A stretch of 64,000 nt of DNA from CAVQYV01 sp963718295 [NCBI: uncultured Methylomirabilota bacterium] (GCA_963718295.1 CAVQYV010000006.1:186001-250000); one strand, 5' to 3'. Counted from the first letter of the stretch, positions 35,922 to 46,476 are shown. Translations and numbers: made by a program. The notes: a model not told the origin generated them from the sequence alone.

Positions 35922-38348
35922 ATGGAAAAGACAAAGGAAGCAAAGAAGAGTTCCACAGGGCGGGTCAAGGCCGATAAAGCACGGATCGACCGGCTGAAAG
36001 AACAACTCAGGAGCACGCCTGCAGAGGTTGATTTTGAGCGGGTCAGGATCATGGAAGAGGTGTACGAGGACACCGCCGGCTACCAGCAGATCATCCGTAG
36101 AGCCAAGTTCATGGCAACCCTGCTGGAGAGGAAAAAGCTGTACATTGACGACAACCTCTTCGTGGGCAGCATGGCGAGCACCGTCAACGGCATCTACACC
36201 TATCCGGAATGGAACGTGGATTGGATGAAAGAAGAGAAGACCGTTGAGAAGTCGAAGACCCCGGAAGACCGGAAGGCGAACCAGTGGGCGCTCGATTACT
36301 GGGAAAAGCGTTCGCTGAAGCCCCGCACGCTTGAGATATTCGAAAAGAGGTATGGTTTTGATCCGAACCCTTCCTATGATTCCGGCTTCGTCATTAGTTT
36401 CTTTGACTGGCCCGGTGGCGGAGGCAACCTGAACTATCCCAGGGTTTACAACAATGGGCTTGCCAGCATGATCAAAGAGGTCGAGGAGCGCCAGATGGCC
36501 CTCGACATGCGGTTGCCGAATGCCAACAAGTTCTACTTCTATGAAGCCAGTCTCATTGTCATGAGGGCCATTGTTCGCCTGGCTCATCGCTATGCCGAAC
36601 TGGCCAGGGAAATGGCGGCAAAGGAAAAGAACGAAACCCGTAAGGCGGAGTTGATCGCTATTGCCGAGACCTGCGAATGGGTTCCCGAGCATCCGGCCCG
36701 TAACCTGAGAGAGGCCATCCAGTGCCACTTCTTCTGTCACATCTGTCGCGGAAATCGAGCAGGTGGGTTGTGGCTATTCAGAGGCCTATCTGGGCCAGAA
36801 CCTTGAGCCGTTCTATCAGCGCGACAAAGCGGCCGGGCTTGATCGGTCCGGAAGAAGCGACTTTCATGCTCGAGAACCTCTTCATCAAGCTGAACGAAAT
36901 CGGCTATTACTATGGAGAGAAGGTCGCCTTGCAGAACTCTGCCGACCTGGGTCAGAGCATCTCGCTCGGAGGCTTTACCGAGGATGGGGAAGATGCCACC
37001 GCAGAAATGGACTATGTGATCCTCGATGCATGCTGACTACCTTCATTTGCCGCAGCCTCCGCTGTCGTGCATCTACACGGAGAGGATGAGTGGCAAATTC
37101 CTGGAAAAGGTCCTGGATGTCATCGGCACCGGTGTCGGCATGCCTCAGTTCGTGAATGGCGATGTGATGATGAAACGGGCCCTTCAATCTGTTCGCCGAC
37201 TCCAAGAAGGGCATCACCCTGGAAAAAGCCAGGCGCACCTGTATCGGCGCCTGCGTGGGTTCATACATTCCCTACGAAACAGGTCACCCGGTGGAAGGGC
37301 AACCCAACCTGGGGAAGGTCATCGAGTTGACGATGAACAATGGCTTCGATCCCCGCACCAAGCAGCAGGTCGGACCCAAGACCGGGGATCCCGAGACCTT
37401 CAAGAACTTCGAAGAACTGTACGCGGCATTTCGAGAAGCAGCTGCAATTCAATGAGGAATCCTCCGCCGGGGTGCATGGATTGCCAGCATGTTGTGCGCT
37501 GACTTCCTCCCGGTTACCTGGCGCTCGCTCCTGACCGGGGGTTGCATTGAAACCGGCACCGAGGTCTGGAATGGCGGAGCCAATTACTACACAACTGCCC
37601 AGATTGTTGTCGGTGGCGTTGACGCGGCCAACTGGCTGATGGCGGTGAAAAAACTGGTCTTTGACGAGAAGAAGCTGACCATGGCCGAACTGAAAAAGGC
37701 GCTGGCCGCCAACTTCGAGGGGGAATACGAGAAAGTCAGGAAGATGTGCTATGAAGCTCCCAAGCATGGCAACGACATTCCTGAAGTGAACAGGCTGACG
37801 CACAGGGTGTACGAAAGTATCTTGTCAGGCTTTCAACAATGTAGATGGCGGTGGCAACTACATCAGCAAGGACATCAAATCAGCGCCGGATGCCTATACC
37901 AAGAGCATCCACAACCTGATGGGGCTGGTGACGGGGGCGCTGCCGAACGGTAAAAAAGCCGGGGTGGCACTCACCGATGGAAGTCTGTCGGCCATGCCGG
38001 GCACCGATGTCAACGGACCTACCGCGTTGGTGATGTCTGCGGCTAAAGGTCAGGATGCCATCAAGTACACCGCAACGCACATGAACATGAAACTCCCGCC
38101 TGATCAGCTGAAAACACGCAAGGGCCGGGATAACGTGTTGAATCTTGTCAAGACCTATTTTGACAATGATGGCTATCACATTCAGTTCAATGTCCTGGAC
38201 ACCGCACATCCTCAGGGACGCGCAGAAGCACCCTGAAAACTACCGTGACCTCGTGGTTCGGGTAGCCGGTTTCAGCGCTTTCTTCACCAAACTGCACCCG
38301 GGCGTGCAGGAGGAGGTCATCGCACGGACCTTGCAGAGTTTCAAATAG
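35922..38348 (+). CDS. Glycyl-radical enzyme related to arylacetate decarboxylases, with about eight frameshifts
   Basis: Joining frames gives about 805 residues. The C-terminal glycyl loop [10 protein letters not shown] and the stretches [29 protein letters not shown] and [12 protein letters not shown] resemble HpdB (4-hydroxyphenylacetate decarboxylase) and its kin. The probable thiyl Cys is in [15 protein letters not shown]; the Glu two residues later in GCLE or GCVE enzymes is Gly here, so the reaction is uncertain. Frame changes occur near 36745, 36842, 37031, 37185, 37428, 37470, 37830 and 38207; seven look like single extra bases and one like a lost A. No HpdC-like small subunit is visible. 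The activase lies downstream. Confidence 0.8.
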
Positions 38349-38428
38349 TGCTGAGATTCAACGGAACCGGTACGGCGTGGCGCTCCGTCACGCCGTACCG
38401 GAAGTTCGATTAACAAGGGAGGTACATT

Positions 38429-39616
38429 ATGAGCATAGACATAGGTCATGCCGGTTTTCTCAGATCGCATTGCGATCAATGTGGGTGCCGGCTTCGTTCC
38501 GGGGATGAATGCCGTGATCATGGGGGCGGCCCTGGCGGCGGGCAAACTGGGATGGGAGATGATCGGCATCCGGGACGGGTTTGACGGGTTGCTGCACCCG
38601 GAACGCTACCCCGATGGCGGACTGGTGCCCCTCAGCCCCCAATTGGTTGAGAACCTGGATCCGGCCGCCGGGGGCATCCTGGGCCAATCGGTCCGGGTCG
38701 ATCCGTTTCACGTCCGCACGGTCAATGAAGACAAGATGGTCGAGGAAGTGGACATGTCCGATGAGCTTTTAAAAAGGCTGAAGGCGGAAAATATCGATGC
38801 CTTGATCTCAGTCGTCGGCGGCCGGGGGCTGAGCATTTTCCATAAGCTCCATCGCAAAGGGCTCAATACGGTGTGCATCCCCCGGTCGATCGAGAACGAC
38901 ATTGCCGCCACCGCGGTGTCCTTTGGGTTCAACAGCGCCCTCAGCTTCACCATCGAAATGCTCGACCGGGCCCGTCAGGCGGCCCAGATCTGCCCGCAAA
39001 ATTGCCGTGGTGGAGGTGCTGGGAGAGCAGGCCGGATGGCTGGCGCTGCAGGCCGGCATTGCGGTTTGTGCCGATGCGGTGCTGATCCCTGAGATCCCCT
39101 GCGATCTGAAGATGTTGGCCGCGAGGTTGAAGGACAAGATATCACCCAGGCGGCCTTACGGGCTGGTGGTGGTGGCCGAAGGGGCGAGAATCGTCGATCA
39201 GCCCGCAAGCCCAGGCGGATAAGCCAGCCGTCGATCCCCTCAAAGCTACGCTGTCGCCGCTGGCCACGGGTGATGCCAGTGACCACGTCATTCAGCGGTC
39301 GGGTCAGGCCGCCGAGGCCGTGGCGACCGGGCTGCAGCTGCTGATCGCCGAGGAAACCTTTCCCCTCGTCCTGGGTCCCTGGGCCAGGGGCGGCGCCCCC
39401 ACGGCCGTCGACCGCCAACTCGGGATGGCTTACGGGGCCGGGGCGTTACGGGCCATAAGCGCCGGCAAGTATGGGGTGATGATCGCTTTTGTTCCTCCGG
39501 ACATGAAGTTCGTGCCGCTGGCGGAAGCGATCAACAAAGTCAGAACGGTGCCTGCGGACAGCGAATTCATGCAGATCGCCCGGTCCCTCGGCATCTATCT
39601 CGGGAGGGAACTGTGA
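38429..39616 (+). CDS. Phosphofructokinase-like protein with altered catalytic residues, frameshifted
   Basis: About 395 residues when frames are joined (shifts near 38442, 38990 and 39205). The PFK fold is clear: [77 protein letters not shown]. But GGDG is GGRG and TIDND is SIEND, so the residues matching E. coli PfkA Asp103 and Asp127 are Arg and Glu. Either substrate or phosphoryl donor has changed, or it is not a kinase. The AAGGGAGG ribosome site precedes ATG 38429. It lies between the glycyl-radical enzyme and its activase and overlaps the latter (GTGA). Confidence 0.75.
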
Positions 39617-40622
39617 AAGATCAAACCAACAACCCATCCGACATCCAACCGGAACAGTCCTGAATATCCAGCGTTATTGCAGCCATGACGGCCCGGGCAT
39701 ACGCACAACCGTTTTCCTGAAGGGCTGCTCGCTCCGCTGCAAATGGTGCGGCAATCCCGAGAGCATCCGATGAAGCCGGAGCTGTCCTACGACCCCAAAA
39801 AGTGCACCGGCAAGAAGTGCGGCCTGTGTCTGAAGGCGCCCTTCCCTGAAGGCGCCTTCTATTTCGTGGAGGGCGACGATGAACACGTAAAAGTCAACTG
39901 GGATCTGGCCATGGACTGCGACCAGGCACTTGGCTTCGCTCTGCCCGACAGGCGCGCTCGAAATGTTCGGCAAGCTGATGACTGTCAATGAGGTGCTGGA
40001 CGAGGTGGAGAAGGACGCCTCCTTCTACCGGAATACCGGTGGCGGCATGACGATCAGCGGCGGTGAGGTGATGCTTCAACCCGACTTCGCCGCAGCCTTG
40101 CTGAAAGGGGCCCACGAGCGCGGCTTCAATACGGCCATAGAAACAGCGTGCAATGTGCCCTGGTCTTTCATTGAAAAAGTTCTTCCCCACGTTGATACGA
40201 TGCTGCACGACCACAAGCTGACGATCCCGGAGCGGCACAAGAAGTGGACCGGCGTGGACAACAAGCGGATCCTGGAGAACTTCAAGAAAGCCTACGAAAC
40301 GTTTCCCGAATACGACTTCATCGCCCGCACGCCGCTGATCCCCGGCGTGAATGCCGACGAGGAGCATATCCGGGCGGTCCTGGCATTCATTCGCCCGCAC
40401 AAGAACGTGATCGACTATGAGCTGCTGCCGTATCACCGCTTTGGCCTGGGCAAGTACGAGCTCCTGGGCGAGGTGTATGAACTGGACGATTACAAAACGC
40501 CGTCCGACGACCTGGTCGCGCACCTCCAGGCCATCATCGACGAAGCCTTCGGCCGCAGCGGCCACGAAAGAGAAAGGCGGCAAATAGCCTCGGTTCAGGG
40601 GCACAGCGAGGAGAGTCTATGA
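39613..40622 (+). CDS. Glycyl-radical enzyme activating enzyme (radical SAM), frameshifted
   Basis: The joined product (about 335 residues, GTG start overlapping the previous stop) has [18 protein letters not shown], the radical-SAM triad in [14 protein letters not shown] (CxxxCxxC), an inserted ferredoxin-like part with [10 protein letters not shown] and SLCPTGAL, and the glycine-rich [11 protein letters not shown]. It should reduce SAM to form the glycyl radical on the enzyme at 35922. Frame breaks lie near 39660, 39770 and 39935. The order is enzyme, PFK-like protein, activase. Confidence 0.87.
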
Positions 40623-41818
40623 ATAATACTGACAGAAAGGTTGACATTTATGAGCGGCTGGCGAAGCACTGGAGGCGCTTCCCGGCGGTTTTCCCCGAAC
40701 GCCGTCCGGCGTGGAGATGGAGCTGATCAAGATGGCATTCTCGCCCGAGGAGGCCTTGCTGGCGGGCCAGATGAGCCGCACCCCCGAGACCCCGGCGGAG
40801 ATCGCCAAGCGGGTCGGCCTGCCGGTGGACGAGGTAACCGCGTTGCTCAAGCCATGATACCCAGACGGATGGTGAGAGTGCGGCCTCAAAGGCGCATGGT
40901 GGCGTTACCTGCGGAACTCGAAGGAGACGATGTGAAATACCGGCTGGGACACTTCCTGGTCGGCTGGTACGAAGGCAATGAGCGGATCCTCGGCAAGCGA
41001 GTACGACAGCTCTTCGAGCGATACGTGGTCGAAGGCGGGGGGGACAGGATCTTCTCTCCCCGGCCGGGCTACCAGGGTGTTGTTCCTTACCGGGGCTCGC
41101 TCAAGCCCGAGTGGCTCGAGCGGGAGCCCCACCTTGATATCGACGCTCACTGGGAACGGCATGAGCGTTTTCTGGTCGTGAATTGCATGTGCATGGAGTT
41201 GAAAGAAAGAGTGCACGGAAGCCATTGCGATGTCCCCGTCAAGCGCTGCGGCTTTGTCGGCCTGCCGCCAACGACCCCGCTATCGGAAAATGTGCTCACC
41301 CGGGAAGAAGCGAAAAAGCTATTTATTGAAATCGAGTCATACGGGACGATGGTTCACACGGCGTTCTATGGATTCACCATGAGTGCGGAAGCCCCCAGTT
41401 TGTAGGCACGTGTAGCTGCTGCAACTGTTGCTGCGGCATAATCAACTCGCAGATGCGAGCAGGTCTGAAAGAGAGTGCCCAGCGATCGAACTACCGCGCT
41501 GTCAAGGACTACGAGAAATGCAAGGCCTGCGGGGAGTGCGTCAGGCGTTGCCAGTTCTTCGCCCACACCTGGGAAAAAACCAAAAACGGCAGGAGGGCGG
41601 TTTACAACAGGGAGAAGTGCGTCGGATGTGGTTCCTGTTGCATGGGATGCCCGCCAGGAGCGCTTCACCTGGAGCCCGTCTCCGAAGAGGAGTGGGTCCG
41701 CGTTCCCACCAGCCTCGAGGAGTGGGAGGAGATGCGGCTGGAGTTCCTGGCCGCGGAGAAGCAGCGCGGCGGGAAGACAACTGCAGTTAAGAAAAACAAG
41801 CAAGACAGAGAAGAATGA
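40619..41818 (+). CDS. HTH/4Fe-4S dicluster protein with a CSCCNCCC motif, frameshifted
   Basis: Joined frames give about 400 residues: an N-terminal part (DIYERLAKH, PRTPSGVEMELIKMAFSPEEALLA, IAKRVGLPVDEVTALLK) resembling a winged-helix module; a middle part (LGHFLVGWYEGNERIL, LVVNCMCMELKE); a striking cysteine run GTCSCCNCCCG; then two ferredoxin motifs CKACGECVRRC and CVGCGSCCMGC. ATG 40619 overlaps the activase stop. Frame breaks are near 40668, 40855 and 41397. I read it as an electron-transfer or redox-sensing protein serving the glycyl-radical locus. Confidence 0.7.
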
Positions 41819-41843
41819 ACAATCTAAACCAAAAGGAGATGAT

Positions 41844-42230
41844 ATGCGAACGCCGATGAAGGACCTGCCAGCCCACAAGAGCCCCTTCAGCGACAAAGTG
41901 GAGGGAGTTGAGGTTTTCTCCGAGGATTGGGGTGACATGACCTGTGGCCGCTACCTTTACCCTAAAGGAGTGGATTTCACGCCGTATTTCGTTGGACTGC
42001 CGGACGATTTGTGCCCGATTCCTCACTATGGGTACTGTCTAAAAGGCGCTTTTCATGTCCGCTACAAGGACGGAACGGAGGAAGTCGTGAGAGCTGGGGA
42101 CCTGTTCTACTTGCCCCCACCCCATACGTTTTGGATAGATGAAGATACCGAGATGATCATGTTCAGCCCGCTTAAACTGATGAGTGAGAGCGTGAAACTC
42201 GCACAGAGCAATCTGGGTTCCGAGAAGTGA
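41844..42230 (+). CDS. Small cupin-domain protein, copy 2
   Basis: A 128-residue cupin of the same family as that at 21536: FSEDWGDMTCGRYLYPKGVDF against WDERWGGMQCAYHVFAPGTDF, then PHYGYCLKGAFHVRYKDG and LFYLPPPHTFWI. Few of the standard metal ligands remain. AAAAGGAGATG precedes the ATG. It directly follows the iron-sulfur protein. Confidence 0.68.
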   Translation: MRTPMKDLPAHKSPFSDKVEGVEVFSEDWGDMTCGRYLYPKGVDFTPYFVGLPDDLCPIPHYGYCLKGAFHVRYKDGTEEVVRAGDLFYLPPPHTFWIDEDTEMIMFSPLKLMSESVKLAQSNLGSEK

Positions 42231-42249
42231 AAGCCTAGCCGGCACGAGC

Positions 42250-42303
42250 CGGTACCCAAGGCGTCATTCCCATGCGGGGCTCGCTCAAGCCCGAGTGGCT
42301 TGG
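42250..42303 (+). repeat. Displaced fragment of the iron-sulfur protein gene
   Basis: About 54 bases match 41066-41119 (the stretch coding for YRGSLKPEWL), with GGGGCTCGCTCAAGCCCGAG identical. The fragment stands between cupin 2 and metK, ending just before the metK ribosome site. It records a duplication of the iron-sulfur gene followed by loss. Confidence 0.65.
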
Positions 42304-42322
42304 AGGAGGAGGTTAAAAGGCC

Positions 42323-43504
42323 ATGTCCATGTATCCGAAGAACATGTTTTTCACCTCGGAATCGGTGACCGAGGGGCATCCGGACAAGTTCTGCGACAAG
42401 ATCTCGGATGCGGTGCTGGACGAATGTCTGCGGCACGATCCCATGTCACGCGTCGCGTGCGAGACATACGTCACGATGGGGCTGGTGAACGTCGGCGGCG
42501 AGATCACCACGAAGGCGCTCTTTGATGTCGCCAAGGTGGCGCGGGAGATCGGGAACGAGATCGGCTACATCTCGCCGAAGTATGGCTTCGACGTGAACAC
42601 GGCCGCCATCATCAGGACCATCCATGCGCAGTCGCCGGACATCAGCATGGGCGTATCAAAAAAGGGCCGGGAGATCGGCGCCGGTGACCAGGGCATCATG
42701 TTCGGCTACGCCTGCAGCCAGACGAAAGAGCTGATGCCCCTGCCCATCATGCTGGCGCACAAGCTGGCCATGAAGCTGACCGAGGTCCGCAAGAAGAAGG
42801 TGTTGCCGTACCTCGGTCCCGATGGGAAGACGCAGGTGACGGTCGAGTATCGCGACGGCAAGCCTTTGCGCGTCGATTACGTGGTCATCGCCGCCTCGCA
42901 CACCGCGGCGGCGGTGACTCCGGACGGCAAGTTCACGACCGACGAAGCCAAGCAGGAGATCATCGCCAGGGTGGTACGTCCCGTAGTCGGCGACCTGCTG
43001 GACAAGAAGACCAAGATCACGGTCAACGGCACGGGCAAGTTCCTGGTCAGCGGGCCCCAGGCGGACACCGGGCTGACGGGCCGCAAGATCATCGTGGACA
43101 CCTACGGCGGCTGGGCCGTGCACGGGGGCGGCGCGTTCAGCGGCAAGGACCCCACCAAGGTGGATCGCTCGGCCGGGTACATGGCAAGGTATGTGGCGAA
43201 GAACATCGTCGCGGCCCGACTTGCAGAGGAATGCCTCGTCCAACTCGGATACTGCATTGGGCTGGTGGATCCGGTGTCCGTGATGGTGAACACCTACGAA
43301 ATTGGGAAACTCCTCGACGAGGCCCTCGCGAAGCTCGTGCGCCAGGTCTTCCCGCTGTCGCCGCACGGGATCATCGACCACCTGAAGTTGAGGCGGCCCG
43401 TGTATTGCCCGACGGCTGCGTACGGGCACTTCGGCCGCAAGGAGTTCGCGTGGGAACGCGTGGACGCGGTCGAGGAACTGCGGGCCAAGGCGAAGAAACC
43501 ATAG
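42323..43504 (+). CDS. metK: S-adenosylmethionine synthetase
   Basis: A 393-residue enzyme of normal length. Signatures: [32 protein letters not shown], the P-loop-like [16 protein letters not shown] and the C-terminal [13 protein letters not shown]. It makes SAM from ATP and methionine. Position within a radical-SAM/glycyl-radical locus suggests a dedicated or linked SAM supply. AGGAGGAGG precedes the ATG. No frameshift. Confidence 0.97.
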   Translation: MSMYPKNMFFTSESVTEGHPDKFCDKISDAVLDECLRHDPMSRVACETYVTMGLVNVGGEITTKALFDVAKVAREIGNEIGYISPKYGFDVNTAAIIRTIHAQSPDISMGVSKKGREIGAGDQGIMFGYACSQTKELMPLPIMLAHKLAMKLTEVRKKKVLPYLGPDGKTQVTVEYRDGKPLRVDYVVIAASHTAAAVTPDGKFTTDEAKQEIIARVVRPVVGDLLDKKTKITVNGTGKFLVSGPQADTGLTGRKIIVDTYGGWAVHGGGAFSGKDPTKVDRSAGYMARYVAKNIVAARLAEECLVQLGYCIGLVDPVSVMVNTYEIGKLLDEALAKLVRQVFPLSPHGIIDHLKLRRPVYCPTAAYGHFGRKEFAWERVDAVEELRAKAKKP

Positions 43505-43506
43505 CA

Positions 43507-43545
43507 CTCAACATCATCGACGAAGCCTTTGGCCGCAGCGGCCAA
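43507..43545 (+). repeat. Displaced 3' fragment of the activase gene
   Basis: About 36 bases match 40533-40568 (AAGCCTT-GGCCGCAGCGGCC shared), the region coding for the activase C-terminus ([10 protein letters not shown]). It lies directly after metK. Like the fragment before metK, it comes from the glycyl-radical cluster, so metK appears to have been inserted into a duplicated copy of that cluster, or the copy was deleted around it. Confidence 0.7.
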
Positions 43546-43656
43546 ACAGCCCCGGTTGTGATAGGTAACAGGCTGGGCCAGCCAACCTATCGGCAGCCAA
43601 GACAACAGAAGACACGGAAGGCTGTGAAAGGTAGAAAAGAATGGAGGAGTAATGGT

Positions 43657-44481
43657 ATGGACAAAACAATACTGAACGCAGTAGTCACCCTGCGTAACGA
43701 GGTCTCCCCCTGGTTAATGATCCTGCAGGTTGTACCGGATGGCTGGAATTTTCCTGACTACTTACCCGGCCAGATTACTTCGTTGGGGTTATTCGGTTCG
43801 GCGTCCCGCTGCGCCCTTGCCGAGCCCGAGAAACTCCCTGCGGACCCGGACAAGCTGATTAAACGCGCCTACTCCATTGCCTCGTCGCCGGTGAACCGCG
43901 AGTTTTTGGAATTCTACGTGGCTCTGGTGCCGGGCGGCGTTCTCACGCCCCGGCTGTTCAACCTGAAGATCGGCGGCCGCATCTGGCTTTCCCAGAAGGC
44001 GGTTGGCAAATTTACCTACGACGATTCGCGAGTACCCAAGGGCGCCAACCTGGTCCTGATCGCCACCAGTTCAGGCCTGGCGCCTTTTGTAAGCATGCTG
44101 AGCACGCATCTAAGGTTCCCCGCCGAGCGCCGGGTGGCGCTCATCCACGGCGTGCGACATTCGTGGGACCTGGGTTACCGGTCGATCCTGATGGCCATGG
44201 AGCACCTTCGTACCAACTTAACCTATATTCCAGTAGTCAGCCGGCCAAATGAAGAGCCTGTTCCCTGGAGAGGTGCGACGGGTCATGTCCAGGACGTGTG
44301 GAAGAGTGGAGCCATCGAAAAGGCATGGGGCTCCCGCCCGGGGCCGGAAAATACACATGTTTTCATGTGCGGTAGCCCATATATGAGTGAATCCATGATC
44401 GCGATACTCGTTCAAGAGGGATTCAAAGAGGACACGAAGAAGGAACCGGGACAGGTTCATGTGGAGAAATATTGGCAGTAA
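43657..44481 (+). CDS. Ferredoxin-NADP+ reductase-like flavoprotein
   Basis: The 274-residue protein has the FAD-binding barrel with RAYSIASSP, the nucleotide domain with LVLIATSSGLAPFVSML, and the end EKYWQ typical of ferredoxin/flavodoxin reductases. It should pass electrons between NAD(P)H and ferredoxin or flavodoxin, the kind of donor needed by radical-SAM enzymes. ATG 43657 follows GGAGGAGTAATGGT. No frameshift. Confidence 0.85.
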   Translation: MDKTILNAVVTLRNEVSPWLMILQVVPDGWNFPDYLPGQITSLGLFGSASRCALAEPEKLPADPDKLIKRAYSIASSPVNREFLEFYVALVPGGVLTPRLFNLKIGGRIWLSQKAVGKFTYDDSRVPKGANLVLIATSSGLAPFVSMLSTHLRFPAERRVALIHGVRHSWDLGYRSILMAMEHLRTNLTYIPVVSRPNEEPVPWRGATGHVQDVWKSGAIEKAWGSRPGPENTHVFMCGSPYMSESMIAILVQEGFKEDTKKEPGQVHVEKYWQ

Positions 44482-44512
44482 GAAGCAGTAAGAAAATGAC
44501 GGAGGTTAGCCC

Positions 44513-45559
44513 ATGAGAGCGATTACCGTAGAACCCAAAAAGCCCGGGACAGTCCGGTTCGAAGATATTCCGGAGCCCGATGTACGTGAGGGCTCGGTCC
44601 TGGTTGAAGCGGTAGCCGCCGCTGTCTGTGGAACGGACGTCGAGATCGCCGAGGGGAAATACGGCTGGGCGCCTCCGGGAAAGACGCGTCTGGTACTGGG
44701 GCATGAATCCCTGGGCCGGGTCATAGATCCAGGTCCAAGGAGTTCACTCAAAAAGGGAGACCTGGTGGCCGGGATTGTCCGCCGTCCGGACCCGGTTCCC
44801 TGTCCCAATTGTGCGGTGGGTGAATCCGACATGTGCCGCAACGGCCGGTACACCGAGCGGGGGATCAAAGAAATCGACGGGTTTATGTCGGAACGCTGGC
44901 GCATCGAACCCGAATACGCCATCAAGGTGGACCCTTCCCTGGGAATCCTCGGCGTGCTTCTCGAGCCGACGACGGTGATCGTGAAGGCGCTGGAGCAGGT
45001 CCTCGCGGTGGGACAACGCGCCTTCTGGGAACCGAAGACCGTGCTGGTGACCGGAGCGGGTCCGATCGGTCTTTTGGCGGCTGCTGTAGCGAGTCTGGGA
45101 GGATTCGAGGTCCATGTCCTCGATCGTAACCAAACCGGACCGAAGCCGGACCTCGTGCGCGCCCTCGGCGCGACGTATCATACCGGGAGCGTTTTGGATC
45201 TCGGATTCGAGCCGGACGTCATCGTCGAGTGTACGGGGGTTGGATCGGTGATTGCGGACTCGATCCAGAAGATCGGAGCGGGCGGGGTCGTCTGCCTCAC
45301 GGGAGTCGGAGCCGGCGGGATCGCCACCCGGGCCGTGGGCGACATCGCGGCGGCAGCGGTCCTGAAGAACAATGTGGTGGTCGGCAGCGTGAATGCGAAC
45401 AAGCGGCACTGGTACAAAGCGAGTTTGAGGCTGGCGCAAATGGACCGGAAGTGGCTGAGCCGCCTGATTACCCGCTATGAAAAGCCGGAGAATTTCAAGC
45501 AGGCTCTGGAGAGAAAACCCGACGACATCAAAGTCGTCATTCAGTTTTCGGAGATTTAA
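44513..45559 (+). CDS. Glucose 1-dehydrogenase-like zinc MDR enzyme, copy 1
   Basis: A 348-residue medium-chain dehydrogenase. Zinc-site residues are in AAVCGTDVEI, LGHESLGRV and the structural-type loop PCPNCAVGESDMC; the Rossmann motif is VTGAGPIGLLAA. NANKRHWYKA and the overall layout match archaeal-type glucose dehydrogenases, which oxidise aldoses to lactones with NAD(P)+. A nearly identical gene lies at 57168-58214. GGAGG precedes the ATG. Confidence 0.87.
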   Translation: MRAITVEPKKPGTVRFEDIPEPDVREGSVLVEAVAAAVCGTDVEIAEGKYGWAPPGKTRLVLGHESLGRVIDPGPRSSLKKGDLVAGIVRRPDPVPCPNCAVGESDMCRNGRYTERGIKEIDGFMSERWRIEPEYAIKVDPSLGILGVLLEPTTVIVKALEQVLAVGQRAFWEPKTVLVTGAGPIGLLAAAVASLGGFEVHVLDRNQTGPKPDLVRALGATYHTGSVLDLGFEPDVIVECTGVGSVIADSIQKIGAGGVVCLTGVGAGGIATRAVGDIAAAAVLKNNVVVGSVNANKRHWYKASLRLAQMDRKWLSRLITRYEKPENFKQALERKPDDIKVVIQFSEI

Positions 45560-45572
45560 AGGAGATAGTAAA

Positions 45573-45653
45573 ATGGCCAAACCAAAAACGAAAAGGACCC
45601 TCGACGGACAACCTGGCGAAGGATGATCTGAGAATCTTCGGGGAATTGAGGTG
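45573..45653 (+). CDS. Very short basic peptide, frameshifted
   Basis: After an AAGGAGATAG site, ATG 45573 opens MAKPKTKRTLDG and a stop; one extra G in GACGGAC moves the frame from DDNLAKDDLRIFGELR. Joined, it would be a 26-residue peptide ending next to the following gene. It may be a truncated gene start. Function unknown. Confidence 0.25.
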
Positions 45654-46433
45654 AGTATGCCTGCACACGATCCATCTATGCTGACGACACTGAGCGTAGC
45701 GCTGCTGTTCGCCGCCATCTTTCTGTTCGGCGGCCGGGCGGCTTACCGGCCCGGCCAAAAGGGCCGGCGGCGGTTCCTCTCCTTCGCTGTTGGCATCTCG
45801 GTGGCCTACACTTTCGTGCACGTGCTGCCTGCTCTGGGCAAGATGCGGGACTTCACGACACAAACCCCGACCGGCTTCCAGAGGTTGTTCCCGGAGTACA
45901 GCGTCTACCTGTGGACCATGGCCGGGTTCCTGGTCTTCTACAGCCTCGAGGCCATGGTGGCCAGACGGGGACGAGGCCCGGAGAACGGCGCGGGCGACCC
46001 CGGTGGTGCGGCCCCATGGCAGACGTGGGTGCACATGGGCGGCTTTGCCCTGTATGCCTGGATGCTGACGTACGTGATGGTGTGGAAGGGGCACGACACA
46101 CTTGCCTTGTGCCTCTACGGGGTGGCCATGGGCATGCACATCTTCCCGATTGCCTGCAACCTGAGCACCCATTACCAGGCGGTGTACGACCGTCGTGGCG
46201 CCTTCCTGCTGGCGCTGGCCTCCCTGGCGGGCTGGGCATCCGCCCTGACTCTGAACATCCCCATGCCTATCCTGGTGAACCTGGTGGCCTTTGTGGCCGG
46301 CGGCGTGGTCGTCAACGCCTCGATCGCCGAGCTTCCAAAGGAGAGGGAGGGCCGGTATGGGTCGTTCCTGACGGGCGCGACGGTCTATACTGCTCTGCTG
46401 TTGATCCTGTCCCACTTCGAGAAAGGCGGGTGA
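45651..46433 (+). CDS. Integral membrane protein, ZIP-like topology
   Basis: A 260-residue protein with about seven helices. The second helix block FAVGISVAYTFVHVLPAL recalls the ZIP metal-transporter pattern (FVH-LP), but the histidine-rich loop and second metal helix of ZIP proteins are not clear. GTG 45651 and ATG 45657 are both in frame; the ATG is better spaced from GGAATTGAGG. Function unknown. Confidence 0.6.
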   Translation: MSMPAHDPSMLTTLSVALLFAAIFLFGGRAAYRPGQKGRRRFLSFAVGISVAYTFVHVLPALGKMRDFTTQTPTGFQRLFPEYSVYLWTMAGFLVFYSLEAMVARRGRGPENGAGDPGGAAPWQTWVHMGGFALYAWMLTYVMVWKGHDTLALCLYGVAMGMHIFPIACNLSTHYQAVYDRRGAFLLALASLAGWASALTLNIPMPILVNLVAFVAGGVVVNASIAELPKEREGRYGSFLTGATVYTALLLILSHFEKGG

Positions 46434-46476
46434 TCTATGACCCTGTTGAATCCCATCCAAAACCCGACCTGGCGCG

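Noticed and set aside
36700-38250. Programmed ribosomal frameshifting in the glycyl-radical gene
   Set aside because: About eight shifts in one gene, without slippery heptamers or following structures, cannot be programmed; insertion errors explain them better.
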